A stretch of DNA of 64,000 nucleotides from assembly GCA_030998225.1 (NCBI GenBank), contig JAPYXD010000704.1, positions 15,905,501 to 15,969,500 on the forward strand, read 5' to 3'. This document shows, in pieces, positions 29,601 to 42,008 of this stretch (position 1 is the first letter of the stretch; every line of letters starts with the position of its first letter). The DNA comes from Diplolepis rosae. Lineage: Eukaryota > Arthropoda > Insecta > Hymenoptera > Diplolepididae. The notes beneath the pieces are model-generated. The model was given only the letters and a program-made list of their open reading frames with translations. It was not told the origin of the DNA and made no database searches. A program made the position numbers and the translations under genes.

Positions 29601-32258
29601 TTATATTTTGAAAATTAGAAGAGTAAATTGATTCCGTTGGAGACTTTAAAGCTAGAGCTTTACTTAAACTTGATTCAATTTCATCAGGACTTGATGAATG
29701 ATACTTTAGAATATTTGGAAACTCTATATTGTCTTTTATTTCAAAATTATCAATCTTATTATGTCGCATCGGTAAAATTTTAGTAGAAATTTCTTCTACA
29801 ATTTTTTCATTATCTTTCTCTTTCTTTTCCGCAAAAGTATTTTTTGAGTTCTTATTCAAACTGTAATTATTAGATATCTCCTTACCAGTCTTTCTTTCTT
29901 CGGAATATTTTTTAATACTGAAATGTTTTAATTCATTTGTACTTTGGTTTTTTAAAGCAGCAGATGATGATGCTTTAATTTCTTCTGATGATGACAATTT
30001 TTGAGAAATTAGATTTTTTGTGGAAGAAAGTAAGCTAACGTTTACTGAAGATAAATCTATACTGTGGCTATTAGTGATATTATTCCGATTATTTACATTA
30101 TCATTAAGCTTAGAACTAGAAGATGTAAATTTTGTTAATTTTTCTGTGTTGCTAATTATACGATCTAAGAGTTTATCTGATTCCTGGTAGAAGCTAGAAT
30201 CATTTTCTATTTTTCTATGAGTAAATCCTACACTATCATTACTTTCTTCGCTCTGTTCATGATTTATTACATCATTATGAGTCTTTATTTTAGATGACAT
30301 GATTTTCAATAACATGTCTGTACCATGAATAATACTATCGATTATTTTATCGTTCCTTTTTAAAACTTGGTCTAAATCAAGCACGCAATGTTGCTTCAAA
30401 TTGATATTGTCAATTTCAATTTTTTGATCTTCTGTGCTTTCATCAGAATCACAAAATAAAGGTTTTGAACTTATAGGATCAATCTTGCAGCCTCTCAAAA
30501 TATTTTCATATCTCAAATTAACTCTTTCATTGCTAATAATTTTCGCTTTATTAGGCAATTTCTCACTTTTACAACTTACGTTTTTGATTTCATCATTACC
30601 CGGAGCTTTGGTTGAACTTGAATTAACATTCTCAGATGCATGGTTTTCATTTGAATTGAGTGTTTCGAAGTTTTTTTTAACATCTTCCACTTCTTTGCAT
30701 ACAGCGGTAATGAAAGATAGAAAGATTTTCGATTTGGGATTATCAATATTGCACTGCTCAGGTGATTTTCTTGAATCCGTTTCTGTAACTTCTTCATCAT
30801 TTTGGGGAACTAATTCAAGTTTATTTGTACTTTGATTTTGACTTTCCATACTAATCACTTTTGCGGTAACGTTTTTTAAACTAGGACCGTACTTTCCATC
30901 AGGCTTCTTAATCACAATGCTTTTTCTAAACATTTGTTTCTTTTCTGCTTTTGGTTCTTCTAAAAATACCTTGTCCTCTTGATTATCCAAAAGTTGATCT
31001 TTGTTTTCATTATTTTTTTCTGAAAATGTTTCATGTTGGAAGTTATAGACTCCAATATTTGTCGGTTTATTTACTGAAGACTCTGGTGATATGTGTAAGG
31101 GTTCTACGTTTTGAATTTGCAAACTTCTTTTTATATTTACTTTTGGACCAGCTTGAATTTTAAAAGTAGCAGATCCTGGTTTGTTGTCGACTTCAAAATT
31201 ACGTAGATCTTTGTTATTTCGATAAGTAGATGATTCATTCTGAACCTCATTACTGGTGTTAACTCGATTATGAATAGAATCAGTAGATAATAATTTACGA
31301 TTAACTAAAGAAGACACTTTTCTGCAATTTGGCTTTTCATTCATTGTTTTTAAACAACATTTTTCAGGTAACATTGTGATAAGTTTTAATAATCTTGGTG
31401 CCTTAGTTACATCTTTCTCAGGTACTTTTTCAACTGAATTCATAACTATTCTTTGACTAATTTCATTATGCACTTTCGAGGGATTATTTACTTGCTGAAA
31501 TCTGGATGCGACAATTTGTCGAAGATGCAATAATTCTTCATCAAATGTTGGCTGAATTTCAGGCCTGAAAGAAAATTTAAAACTTTTAATTATTCAACTT
31601 TTTCATGCTAAAATGTATTTTTTACACAAAAGGAATAAATATATATCAAAAATATTTGTAAATCTCATCAAAAACGTGAAAAAATTCCGCCCAGATAATT
31701 TAAATAATACTGATATCAAAAATATTTGAATTTATGAAATCATTTTTTCAGTAAAATAAATTATTTTTATGATTTTTTGACACTTATAATCCTGGATTTT
31801 ACAAATATCTTAAATTAACTTACATTTCAAGATTTTCTTTGTGAAATAAAATATTATGATTTATTTCAGCAATTTGTGATTGAGCATTTTCGATTAATTC
31901 TTCTGCTTTTTGGAGCACATGAGTAGTTTCTGGACTTAGAATTGAACTTCTTGGTGGAAAAGATATTCCCTCTTCTGATGAAGTTTTTTGATGAGTGATT
32001 TTAGTCATTTTTACATTTTTACTATTACGAAAAGACATCGTTTCAATCGGCATTGATAATCTTGAAAAGTCTTCTGCTTGAACAGCTACTTCGCGCGTTT
32101 TTGTAGTTTCTTGTGGCAATTCGAAAGTTTCAATATCATTTGCACTTCTTTCACTTCTTTTAGACCTCCAAGAATCACATTGGTGAGCATAAGTGCTAAT
32201 TACTGCACTGCCGTTCGTATCGATTTTATCTGATTGTACACGCAGAATTTCAGCCTCC
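26652..32258 (-). CDS. Unrecognised Ser/Asn/Lys-rich repeat protein (5' end unresolved)
   Basis: I do not recognise the family. Phase-consistent exons (minus): 32258-31824, 31564-27215, 27133-27097, 26984-26790, 26693-26652 (stop TAG). These encode about 1,686 residues, and the first listed exon begins in the middle of a codon, so at least one more 5' exon exists. The 4,350-bp exon has a charged, Ser/Asn-rich N-terminal part, a more ordered-looking stretch (CLFGETEARVENEIIEIL... to ...NIELYLNLN) and then thirteen 33-residue repeats. The upstream exon has a possible short helix, VLQKAEELIENAQSQIAEIN. The C-terminus repeats a short motif three times: TYSEGEIY, SYSLGEIR, TYSPGEIY. No signal peptide, membrane segment or enzyme motif is visible. 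Composition suggests a largely disordered scaffold; that is inference. Confidence 0.8.
27652..28938 (-). repeat. Coding minisatellite: 13 x 99 bp (33 residues)
   Basis: Within the big exon of the orphan gene, thirteen units of 33 codons follow one another without interruption. The consensus starts ENSRKNSLQLKLQDQDE and continues SSNKTEIKTNSFSEMD. Units fall into subtypes: SRKNSLQLKLQDQDE against LSNNSLHLKLQVQD, and NKTEIKTNSF against NKSAIKTSSL. They alternate in places, suggesting higher-order duplication by unequal exchange. All thirteen keep frame with no stop. The opposite strand is also open for long stretches purely as a by-product. Confidence 0.95.
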
Positions 32259-33297
32259 CTGCAACAGAAAACATTTTGTGAAATTTAATAACCCGTATTT
32301 CTTAAATAATTAAAAAATAAGTATATACAAGTAAGCAAGTATCTTGTTAGTTTATTTCTAGGGAGTTGTCGAAAATTTTAAAATATTTTTAAAGATTGGT
32401 AAACAAAAATTTGAATAAATTTAAGAAAATTTAGAATATTTTCAAGGATTTTATGAGATTGATGCAAGGAGTAAGGCAGACTAGTCAGTAAATTTAAGAT
32501 ATTTTAAGCGAAAAATATATATATATAATAATAATAAACTATTTTGGATTAATATTTGAGGCATTTTTCGTATAAATTCTACCTTGAAAAATCATCAGAT
32601 TTTAATCAAAGGCTCATTTTGTATAATAAGAATAAAATTTACAAATTTTTAAATAATTTTAAAAACTTTATAGCGATTTTGCAAGGTTTAAAAATGTTTC
32701 CAAAGATTCACAGGATTTCGAGAAATTATAGTAAATTTCTTGAAATTAAACATTATTAAACTCATGAATCCTATAAAATAAAAATTTTCAAATATCTCTT
32801 AAAATTTAAACAAATCTTTGAAAATATTTAAATATGTTAGAGTTTATTGAAGATGTTTTCAACATTCTTTCTATACAAGAAATTTATATTCTTACTTATT
32901 TCAACAAGATGTGCTATAGATAAGAAAATTTATCGATGATTTAGTTTAATTTTGCTTTCTAATCTGAGAAAAGAAGTAAATAATCTTAAACTTCGTTTCT
33001 AAGAGAAAATTTTACAAATGAATTTTCTGCATTGAGGCATATGTATCGTAGAGAACACCGACCGGGATGTATAGCATTATTGATCCTTAAAGAGGATGAA
33101 ATGTCGAACTGCTGACGTCAATGGACGAAATATCTATTACAAATGAATCAGCTAAACACGCAAATTACATAAATCGTCTATTATTATTATTACTCATTCT
33201 AACTTTTTATTGCGATTTGTTTCAATTAAAATCTAGTGGACTAACAATGTAGTCTTAAAGCAGATAGATCATTAAATTCATCTCTTTAATATAATCA
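32259..33297. other. Intron or promoter of the orphan gene; candidate first exon at 33077-33016 (minus)
   Basis: Mostly AT-rich. On the minus strand an ATG at 33077 opens 20 codons (MLYIPVGVLYDTYASMQKIH) and reaches a GTAAAA donor at 33015 in phase 2, which fits the acceptor of the exon at 32258. A CRE-like TGACGTCA lies at 33113-33120 just upstream, in a GC-richer patch. A second, equally phase-compatible candidate is at 39465-39386. Neither is proven. Confidence 0.3.
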
Positions 33298-33403
33298 GTA
33301 TAATGTTTGTTCATTTCTTTGGCATAGGGTCAGTTTCTTCTTATTTTCTTTGATTAAAATTATTATTACATTTAAAAATGCGCAAAAAAGAAAGAAAGGC
33401 AAA

Positions 33404-33436
33404 CGTTTCGGCCACATATGGGGCCCTCTTCAGTGC
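33404..33436 (-). ncRNA. Hammerhead-like ribozyme motif, unit L1
   Basis: Minus strand reads GGCA-CUGAAGA-G-GGCC...GGCC-GAAAC-GUU-UGCC. Helix I GGCA/UGCC, core CUGANGA and GAAA, helix II GGCC/GGCC and a two-base-pair helix III (ACGU) are all present. GUU would be the cleavage triplet. One extra G separates the CUGAAGA core from helix II, which is not canonical. Confidence 0.6.
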
Positions 33437-34353
33437 CATAAATTCAAAGATTAATTCAAAATTTATGTAAAGAATTACAATATAGAAGATAATCAAAAAA
33501 GAATTATAATAAAAATTAAAAACTTATCACATAGCTTGCAATTCAAAATGAAGTAGTCCAGTATGCAGCATCACGAATTGGAAAAATTTGAAGTTCACTC
33601 TGAATAAAAAACCGGATAAATTAAAAAACATAAGAAATTTTGCACAGGAACTTTTAAAACCGGCGTCTCTCACAGAATGATCTGAACTGTTTTAAAAACC
33701 GACTCGGGACATGTGGCTTTGCTGACCGAAAATTTTTCTCCTATAAGCAATCCTGAGAGGTTCTTTTCCTCCTTGAAGAAGACTATTGTCCTGTACTTAG
33801 TTAAGAAATTCGAGACGTTTATGATGATTTTCACGAGTGGACGAAGGCGTTTATTTTTCAAGAAAACGATTTTGTATATGGGCTTCACGGACAATCCATT
33901 TTACACTGAATTTGCAAGCAAGACGTTACATAAAGATAAAATATTATAATATCCATATATGTAATTTTACTCCATATTTAAAAAAAAATTGAAAGTTGTT
34001 TATTTTCACATTCAGATTTATTCTGAGATGTTTTGGAAAAATGATAATAAATTTATCTTTAAAAATTAATAAAAATGCAACTTGAATATTCGTGATATTA
34101 ATTATCACATTTGAATTTATTATTAAATTCAACTAGTTCTGAAAAATGGTCAGAACTGTTAGATATTCTAACTTTATAGTGAATGTGCCATTTTTAAATT
34201 TCAAATTGACATGTTTGGTAACATGTCTATTATTATATTGACCCAAATTCATATAATGTTTGTTCATTTCTTTGGCATAGGGTCAGTTTCTTCTTATTTT
34301 CTTTGATTAAAATTATTATTACATTTAAAAATGCGCAAAAAGAAAGAAAGGCA

Positions 34354-34388
34354 AACGTTTCGGCCACATATGGGGGCCCTCTTCAGTG
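34354..34388 (-). ncRNA. Hammerhead-like ribozyme motif, unit L2
   Basis: Same arrangement as L1 on the minus strand, with one more base in the helix II loop (GGGCCCCCA). Core and helix I bases are unchanged. Confidence 0.6.
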
Positions 34389-36024
34389 CCATAAATTCAA
34401 AGATTAATTCAAAATTTATGTAAAGAATTACAATATAGAAGATAATCAAAAAAGAATTATAATAAAAATTAAAAACTTATCACATAGCTTGCAATTCAAA
34501 ATGAAGTAGTCCAGTATGGAGCATCACGAATTGAAAAATTACGTGAAGTTCACTATGAATAAAAAACCGGGTAAATTAAAAAACATAAGAAATTTTGCAC
34601 AGGAACTTTTAAAACCGGCGTCTCTCACAGAATGATCTGAACTGTTTTAAAAACCGACTCGGGACATGTGGCTTTGCTGACCGAAAATTTTTCTCCTATA
34701 AGCAATCCTGAGAGGTTCTTTTCCTCCTTGAAGAAGACTATTGTCCTGTACTTAGTTAAGAAATTTCGAGACGTTTATGATGATTTTCACGAGTGGACGA
34801 AGGCGTTTATTTTTCAAGAAAACAATTTTGTATATTGGCTTCACGGACAATCCATTTTACACTGAATTTGCAAGCAAGACGTTACATAAAGATAAAATAT
34901 TATAATATCCATATATGTAATTTTACTCCATATTTAAAAAAATTGAAAGTTGTTTATTTTCACATTCAGATTTATTCTGAGATGTTTTGGAAAAATGATA
35001 ATAAATTTATCTTTAAAAATTAATAAAAATGCAACTTGAATATTCGTGATATTAATTATCACATTTGAATTTATTATTAAATTCAACTAGTTCTGAAAAT
35101 GGTCAGAACTGTTAGATATTCTAACTTTATAGTGAATGTGCCATTTTTAAATTTCAAATTGACATGTTTGGTAACATGTCTATTATTATATTGACCCAAA
35201 ACATTATATGAATTTGGGTCAATATAATAATAGACATGTTACCAAACATGTCAATTTGAAATTTAAAAATGGCACATTCACTATAAAGTTAGAATATCTA
35301 ACAGTTCTGACCATTTTCAGAACTAGTTGAATTTAATAATAAATTCAAATGTGATAATTAATATCACGAATATTCAAGTTGCATTTTTATTAATTTTTAA
35401 AGATAAATTTATTATCATTTTTCCAAAACATCTCAGAATAAATCTGAATGTGAAAATAAACAACTTTCAATTTTTTTTTAAATATGGAGTAAAATTACAT
35501 ATATGGATATTATAATATTTTATCTTTATGTAACGTCTTGCTTGCAAATTCAGTGTAAAATGGATTGTCCGTGAAGCCTATATACAAAATCGTTTTCTTG
35601 AAAAATAAACGCCTTCGTCCACTCGTGAAAATCATCATAAACGTCTCGAATTTCTTAACTAAGTACAGGACAATAGTCTTCTTCAAGGAGGAAAAGAACC
35701 TCTCAGGATTGCTTATAGGAGAAAAATTTTCGGTCAGCAAAGCCACATGTCCCGAGTCGGTTTTTAAAACAGTTCAGATCATTCTGTGAGAGACGCCGGT
35801 TTTAAAAGTTCCTGTGCAAAATTTCTTATGTTTTTTAATTTATCCGGTTTTTTATTCATAGTGAACTTCACGTAATTTTTCAATTCGTGATGCTGCATAC
35901 TGGACTACTTCATTTTGAATTGCAAGCTATGTGATAAGTTTTTAATTTTTATTATAATTCTTTTTTTTAATTATCTTCTATATTGTAATTCTTTACTGAA
36001 ATTTTGAATGAATCTTTGAATTTA

Positions 36025-36064
36025 TGGCACTGAAGAAGGCCCCCATATGTGGCCGAAACGTTTG
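36025..36064 (+). ncRNA. Hammerhead-like motif, unit R1 (helix I damaged)
   Basis: Plus strand GGCA-CUGAAGA-A-GGCC...GGCC-GAAAC-GUU. The bases after the putative cleavage site read UGGC instead of UGCC, so helix I is weakened. The extra base before helix II is A here and G in the other units. Confidence 0.5.
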
Positions 36065-36985
36065 GCTTTCTTTCTTTTCTTTTTTGCGCATTTTTAAATG
36101 TAATAATAATTTTAATCAAAGAAAATAAGAAGAAACTGACCCTATGCCAAAGAAATGAACAAACATTATATGAATTTGGGTCAATATAATAATAGACATG
36201 TTACCAAACATGTCAATTTGAAATTTAAAAATGGCACATTCACTATAAAGTTAGAATATCTAACAGTTCTGACCATTTTTCAGAACTAGTTGAATTTAAT
36301 AATAAATTCAAATGTGATAATTAATATCACGAATATTCAAGTTGCATTTTTATTAATTTTTAAAGATAAATTTATTATCATTTTTCCAAAACATCTCAGA
36401 ATAAATCTGAATGTGAAAATAAACAACTTTCAATTTTTTTTTAAATATGGAGTAAAATTACATATATGGATATTATAATATTTTATCTTTATGTAACGTC
36501 TTGCTTGCAAATTCAGTGTAAAATGGATTGTCCGTCAAGCCTATATACAAAATCGTTTTCTTGAAAAATAAACGCCTTCGTCCACTCGTGAAAATCATCA
36601 TAAACGTCTCGAATTTCTTAACTAAGTACAGGACAATAGTCTTCTTCAAGGAGGAAAAGAACCTCTCAGGATTGATTATAGGAGAAAAAATTTTCGGTCA
36701 GCAAAGCCACATGTCCCGAGTCGGTTTTTAAAACAGTTCAGATCATTCTGTGAGAGACGCCGGTTTTAAAAGTTCCTGTGCAAAATTTGTTATGTTTTTG
36801 ATTTATCCGGTTTTTTATTCATAGTGAATTTCACGTAATTTTTCAATTCGTGATGCTGCATACTGGACTACTTCATTTTGAATTGCAAGCTATGTGATAA
36901 GTTTTTAATTTTTATTATAATTCTTTTTTGATTATCTTCTATATTGTAATTCTTTACATAAATTTTGAATTAATCTTTGAATTTA

Positions 36986-37028
36986 TGGCACTGAAGAGGG
37001 CCCCCATATGTGGCCGAAACGTTTGCCT
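36986..37028 (+). ncRNA. Hammerhead-like ribozyme motif, unit R2
   Basis: Plus strand CUGAAGA at 36991-36997, GAAAC at 37016-37020, then GUUUGCC. Helix I GGCA/UGCC and helix II GGCC/GGCC are intact. Confidence 0.6.
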
Positions 37029-37941
37029 TTCTTTCTTTTTGCGCATTTTTAAATGTAATAATAATTTTAATCAAAGAAAATAAGAAGAAACTGACCCTAT
37101 GCCAAAGAAATGAACAAACATTATATGAATTTGGGTCAATATAATAATAGACATGTTACCAAACATGTCAATTTGAAATTTAAAAATGGCACATTCACTA
37201 TAAAGTTAGAATATCTAACAGTTCTGACCATTTTCAGAACTAGTTGAATTTAATAATAAATTCAAATGTGATAATTAATATCACGAATATTCAAGTTGCA
37301 TTTTTATTAATTTTTAAAGATAAATTTATTATCATTTTTCCAAAACATCTCAGAATAAATCTGAATGTGAAAATAAACAACTTTCAATTTTTTTTTTTAA
37401 ATATGGAGTAAAATTACATATATGGATATTATAATATTTTATCTTTATGTAACGTCTTGCTTGCAAATTCAGTGTAAAATGGATTGTCCGTGAAGCCAAT
37501 ATACAAAATCGTTTTCTTGAAAAATAAACGCCTTCGTCCACTCGTGAAAATCATCATAAACGTCTCGAATTTCTTAACTAAGTACAGGACAATAGTCTTC
37601 TTCAAGGAGGAAAAGAACCTCTCAGGATTGCTTATAGGAGAAAAATTTTCGGTCAGCAAAGCCACATGTCCCGAGTCGGTTTTTTAAAACAGTTCAGATC
37701 ATTCTGTGAGAGACGCCGGTTTTAAAAGTTCCTGTGCAAAATTTCTTATGTTTTTTAATTTATCCGGTTTTTTATTCATAGTGAACTTCACGTAATTTTT
37801 CAATTCGTGATGCTGCATACTGGACTACTTCATTTTGAATTGCAAGCTATGTGATAAGTTTTTAATTTTTATTATAATTCTTTTTGATTATCTTCTATAT
37901 TGTAATTCTTTACATAAATTTTGAATTAATCTTTGAATTTA

Positions 37942-37984
37942 TGGCACTGAAGAGGGCCCCCATATGTGGCCGAAACGTTTGCCT
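37942..37984 (+). ncRNA. Hammerhead-like ribozyme motif, unit R3
   Basis: CUGAAGA begins at 37947 and GAAAC at 37972, followed by GUUUGCC; identical in core and helices to R2. Confidence 0.6.
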
Positions 37985-38896
37985 TTCTTTCTTTTTGCGC
38001 ATTTTTAAATGTAATAATAATTTTAATCAAAGAAAATAAGAAGAAACTGACCCTATGCCAAAGAAATGAACAAACATTATATGAATTTGGGTCAATATAA
38101 TAATAGACATGTTACCAAACATGTCAATTTGAAATTTAAAAATGGCACATTCACTATAAAGTTAGAATATCTAACAGTTCTGACCATTTTCAGAACTAGT
38201 TGAATTTAATAATAAATTCAAATGTGATAATTAATATCACGAATATTCAAGTTGCATTTTTATTAATTTTTAAAGATAAATTTATTATCATTTTTCCAAA
38301 ACATCTCAGAATAAATCTGAATGTGAAAATAAACAACTTTCAATTTTTTTTTAAATATGGAGTAAAATTACATATATGGATATTATAATATTTTATCTTT
38401 ATGTAACGTCTTGCTTGCAAATTCAGTGTAAAATGGATTGTCCGTGAAGCCAATATACAAAATCGTTTTCTTGAAAAATAAACGCCTTCGTCCACTCGTG
38501 AAAATCATCATAAACGTCTCGAATTTCTTAACTAAGTACAGGACAATAGTCTTCTTCAAGGAGGAAAAGAACCTCTCAGGATTGCTTATAGGAGAAAAAT
38601 TTTCGGTCAGCAAAGCCACATGTCCCGAGTCGGTTTTTAAAACAGTTCAGATCATTCTGTGAGAGACGCCGGTTTTAAAAGTTCCTGTGCAAAATTTCTT
38701 ATGTTTTTTAATTTATCCTGGTTTTTTATTCATAGTGAACTTCACGTAATTTTTCAATTCGTGATGCTGCATACTGGACTACTTCATTTTGAATTGCAAG
38801 CTATGTGATAAGTTTTTAATTTTTATTATAATTCTTTTTTGATTATCTTCTATATTGTAATTCTTTACATAAATTTTGAATTAATCTTTGAATTTA

Positions 38897-38939
38897 TGGC
38901 ACTGAAGAGGGCCCCCATATGTGGCCGAAACGTTTGCCT
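38897..38939 (+). ncRNA. Hammerhead-like ribozyme motif, unit R4
   Basis: CUGAAGA at 38902-38908 and GAAAC at 38927-38931, followed by GUUUGCC; identical in core and helices to R2. Confidence 0.6.
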
Positions 38940-39090
38940 TTCTTTCTTTTTGCGCATTTTTAAATGTAATAATAATTTTAATCAAAGAAAATAAGAAGAA
39001 ACTGACCCTATGCCAAAGAAATGAACAAACATTATATGAATTTGGGTCAATATAATAATAGACATGTTACCAAACATGTCAATTTGAAAT

Positions 39091-42008
39091 ATAATCAGTC
39101 TTACTAAAACACAGAGGTTGATGATTTTTTTAACCAAGTGTTTTATGAGTAATCAATTCTAATGGAAATCTAACATTTATCTCTTTTCAAGTATTCAGAA
39201 ATTGTCAATTTTAATGGTGTTTTTCATAAATCTGCGTTAATATCTAAATTTCCTTGAATTTGGGAACAAAAAAGTGTCGAATTGACAATGTTTTTTTTCA
39301 ATTTCAAATCAGTCCCTTGAATACAATATATTTTAGATAATATATTCTTTAGTCTAGATTTGTTTTGAAACAATATTTAATTCACAAAGAAATAAAATTT
39401 CCCAAAGAGCCTTTCTGCTTTAAGTTAGATTCTATAGTTCCTAATAGAAGCAGCGCAGCTTGCATGGCGCTCAGAATGTCTGGACCGAACGGATCAATAG
39501 TGTGTTGCTTTCTCTTTAGCTTCCCCTGATAACGTTACGTTATCGATTAAAAAAAAAGAAAACTTATATTTTAATTCGCCAACATGATAAAAATTCTAAT
39601 TAATATTCTTCAAAATTGGACAAAACTACGCTTTTTAAAACTTTGTATTTCTGATCTAGAAATGAAAAAATAAAGATAGTAGTTTCTAAAAGAATGAATA
39701 TTTTATATATTATGATTGGGATTTAGAGAGAAGGAAGAGAGTCGATTAAGAAGACTGACATGATACACATCAACACATATATTTTGTTTTTGCTTGTTGC
39801 ATACATACGATAAACAGTACAGTGTAACGTGTTTCTCGAAGTATGTTACACTAGAAAATTTTCATTATTCACTAATACAATTGCTATTCAATTTACTTTT
39901 TGTGTCCTTATTGTGAGCGTACAAGAAATATAAAAAACAATTTCAGTAATACAAAACTTAAGATGACTGTTTATGAGTGTTTGGGAAGACGAGCCTACTT
40001 CGTACGCAGTATGTACAGAAAATAATGAAATTGCTCCTGACTGTCAGACTAATTAAAGCTTAAATCAAGGTTTTCGCATCCTTGTATATTTTTAATTTGA
40101 CAAGAGATTTAAAAGATTTCGACTCTAATAAAATATATCGAGCATTTGTAAATCGACAAGCAATTTCACATTAATTGCCATACATGGTGAAAGATGTGAA
40201 TTTGTGTAATTCAAATTCATTATTCACGATGGTAAATCAAAAGATGACAAATAGAAATAAAATTCATTACATGTTAATATCGCAAAGGCGTTATTCGTAA
40301 GTTTCGTGGTCTGTCGTTACTTGCGACTCCTGATTGTCAGAAATCGGCAATTCGTTTTTTATAATAATTCGGGTTTTTGCTAACAAATCTGAGTTTTGAT
40401 AACAAATCGGACGAAAGTACCTCCTTTGAGGTGCGTTTCTTTTTTTTTCGACAACAGACGTTCACCTCGAAAAAAATATTTTCAAAAAGATCTTATTTTA
40501 CAGATTGGAGCCATGTTTATCTTTTTGTAGCTTTTTCTATAAAACGTCCACGAAAATAGAAAAAATACAATATTTAGTTTCCATTTCTCTCGAGAAGGAA
40601 GCGTATTTATTTTTAAAAAGTTATATTGGCATCAAAGGGTCAGAACTACTAACAGAGATGAGAAAAATTACTAACGTTCGCTGTGTGTATTGCTAAAGTT
40701 AATCATGCCGTTTTTAAAAATCTTTCAGCATAAGTTGCTTGCTTGGGTATTTTTATTTCGAGTCGTCGTCTATCAAATCAAATCGAAAAGTAGAGTTTGC
40801 AAAAAATTTCCGGAGCCTCTGAACACTTAAAGAGATTGAAAGTACATAGCTTCTCCGATTTCTTTTTTGCATAATCTCAGAAAATACGCTTATACGTATA
40901 ATAATAGTTTGTCCTGTTTTTTTATACAAATATATACAAAGGTCGCACATCCAGGGCTTGCTGAGCGTGCACCTGTTACAAAAGACCCTGGAGCCAGTAA
41001 AACGCGTTTATATTTTTCAAAAGTAGCGAGTGTGTGGTTCCTATACGATGAAGATTTAACATCATATGAATGAAAAACCAAAAAGCCCAATCTTAGCCTA
41101 GTGTTAAACTAAAGGCAATAATTTTTATTTCATATAGAAGATATATGAGTAAATTTTGACTCGATTTACGAAAAATTTAGTGGCTCTTGATCGAATTAAG
41201 ATAAACAGCGATTCACAAGTCCTGAGGCTTGCAACTATGGCCACGATTTGTGCAATACCTAGAAATAATTTAAATAAAGAAACATGAAATGACGATTTTG
41301 TACATTAAAAGATAGTTACTCTTTCAATCATACCTTTTTATTGATATAATAATATATGTACACATATACAGAATGTACAGAAAACCCGAGCGCTGGGTAT
41401 ATTCGTCGTGCTTATAATACAAGAAAAAAAAACCGTCGAAAGGGGACGATGTAAAGACGATTTTATCGCAAAAAAACTATACGTAATCGGATCAGTCGCT
41501 AAAAGTATGGTACAAAATATCGATAAAATTCTTCACAATCATGCTCCGTAGAGCTTGAGATACAAAGACAATGAAGAAAGGCGATCAGACCTAATTAGAA
41601 ACCCAAGAAGGGCACAAATTCTTTCGATCGATGAAGGACGTTACGTTTTGTCGCTTCTCTCGAGAGCTTGGCAAAAAATTGATTTTTTTTGTACATTTTC
41701 TGCTATTACATATGTACAAAATCTGTGCCAGCACATAACTGCCAAAGACTGCTGCTCAAAAATCAATCAATGTATCTCTTACGGTAACTTCGTCGACATT
41801 CTTAGATGTCGATACAAAATTCTCAATCGTCTCAAAATAACATCACAGGTATCTAATTCACATCCATGTCTTCGGCTCCTGTCAACAATTGGTTCTCAAA
41901 ACCAACGTCTGCCAACCCCAAAACAAATTTTGATGAACCTTCACGGTTTCACCAAAAACACCCGGTTAAGGGTAGACAATTTCAGCCACGAGTTTCTCAA
42001 AAAGGCTT
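39091..42008. other. Intergenic: GC-richer island at 39.4-39.55 kb and IRF2BP 3' UTR
   Basis: A GC-richer island at 39,440-39,545 is open on the minus strand for about 47 codons from a CAG acceptor-like site (39,529) and contains HTIDPFGPDILSAMQAALL. An ATG at 39465 reaches a weak GTGAAT donor in phase 2, compatible with the orphan gene's exon at 32258. From about 41,330 to 42,008 the minus strand is probably the IRF2BP 3' UTR, with an AATAAA signal near 41,337. The remainder is AT-rich and I see no gene in it. Confidence 0.4.

Larger units (their letters stand above)
33300..39087. mobile_element. Head-to-head tandem array of ~955-bp units with hammerhead-like motifs
   Basis: Near-identical units: L1 about 33300-34260 and L2 34261-35197 in one orientation, then R1 35198-36160, R2 36161-37115, R3 37116-38071, R4 38072-39026 and a 61-bp partial R5 in the other. 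The centre (about 35190-35220) is palindromic and lacks about 17 bp of the normal unit joint. A 12-bp direct repeat AATATAATCAGT flanks the whole array (33288-33299 and 39088-39099), as expected of a target-site duplication from one insertion. Each unit has a hairpin (ACATGTTACCAAACATGT) and one hammerhead-like motif. Short open frames recur in every unit only because the units are copies; L2 has an indel that breaks one frame. Best fit by inference: a non-autonomous Penelope-like or retrozyme-type retroelement. Confidence 0.85.

Noticed and set aside
33670..38662. Recurrent 62-78-codon frames in every unit of the 33-39 kb array (both strands)
   Set aside because: They recur only because the units are near-identical copies. 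No family is recognisable, and an indel in unit L2 breaks one of them, so there is no sign of coding selection.
33300..39087. CRISPR-like or satellite explanation for the repeated units
   Set aside because: Unit length (~955 bp), inverted halves, a flanking 12-bp duplication and the eukaryotic setting do not fit CRISPR. A satellite would not normally have a single target-site duplication and inverted halves.
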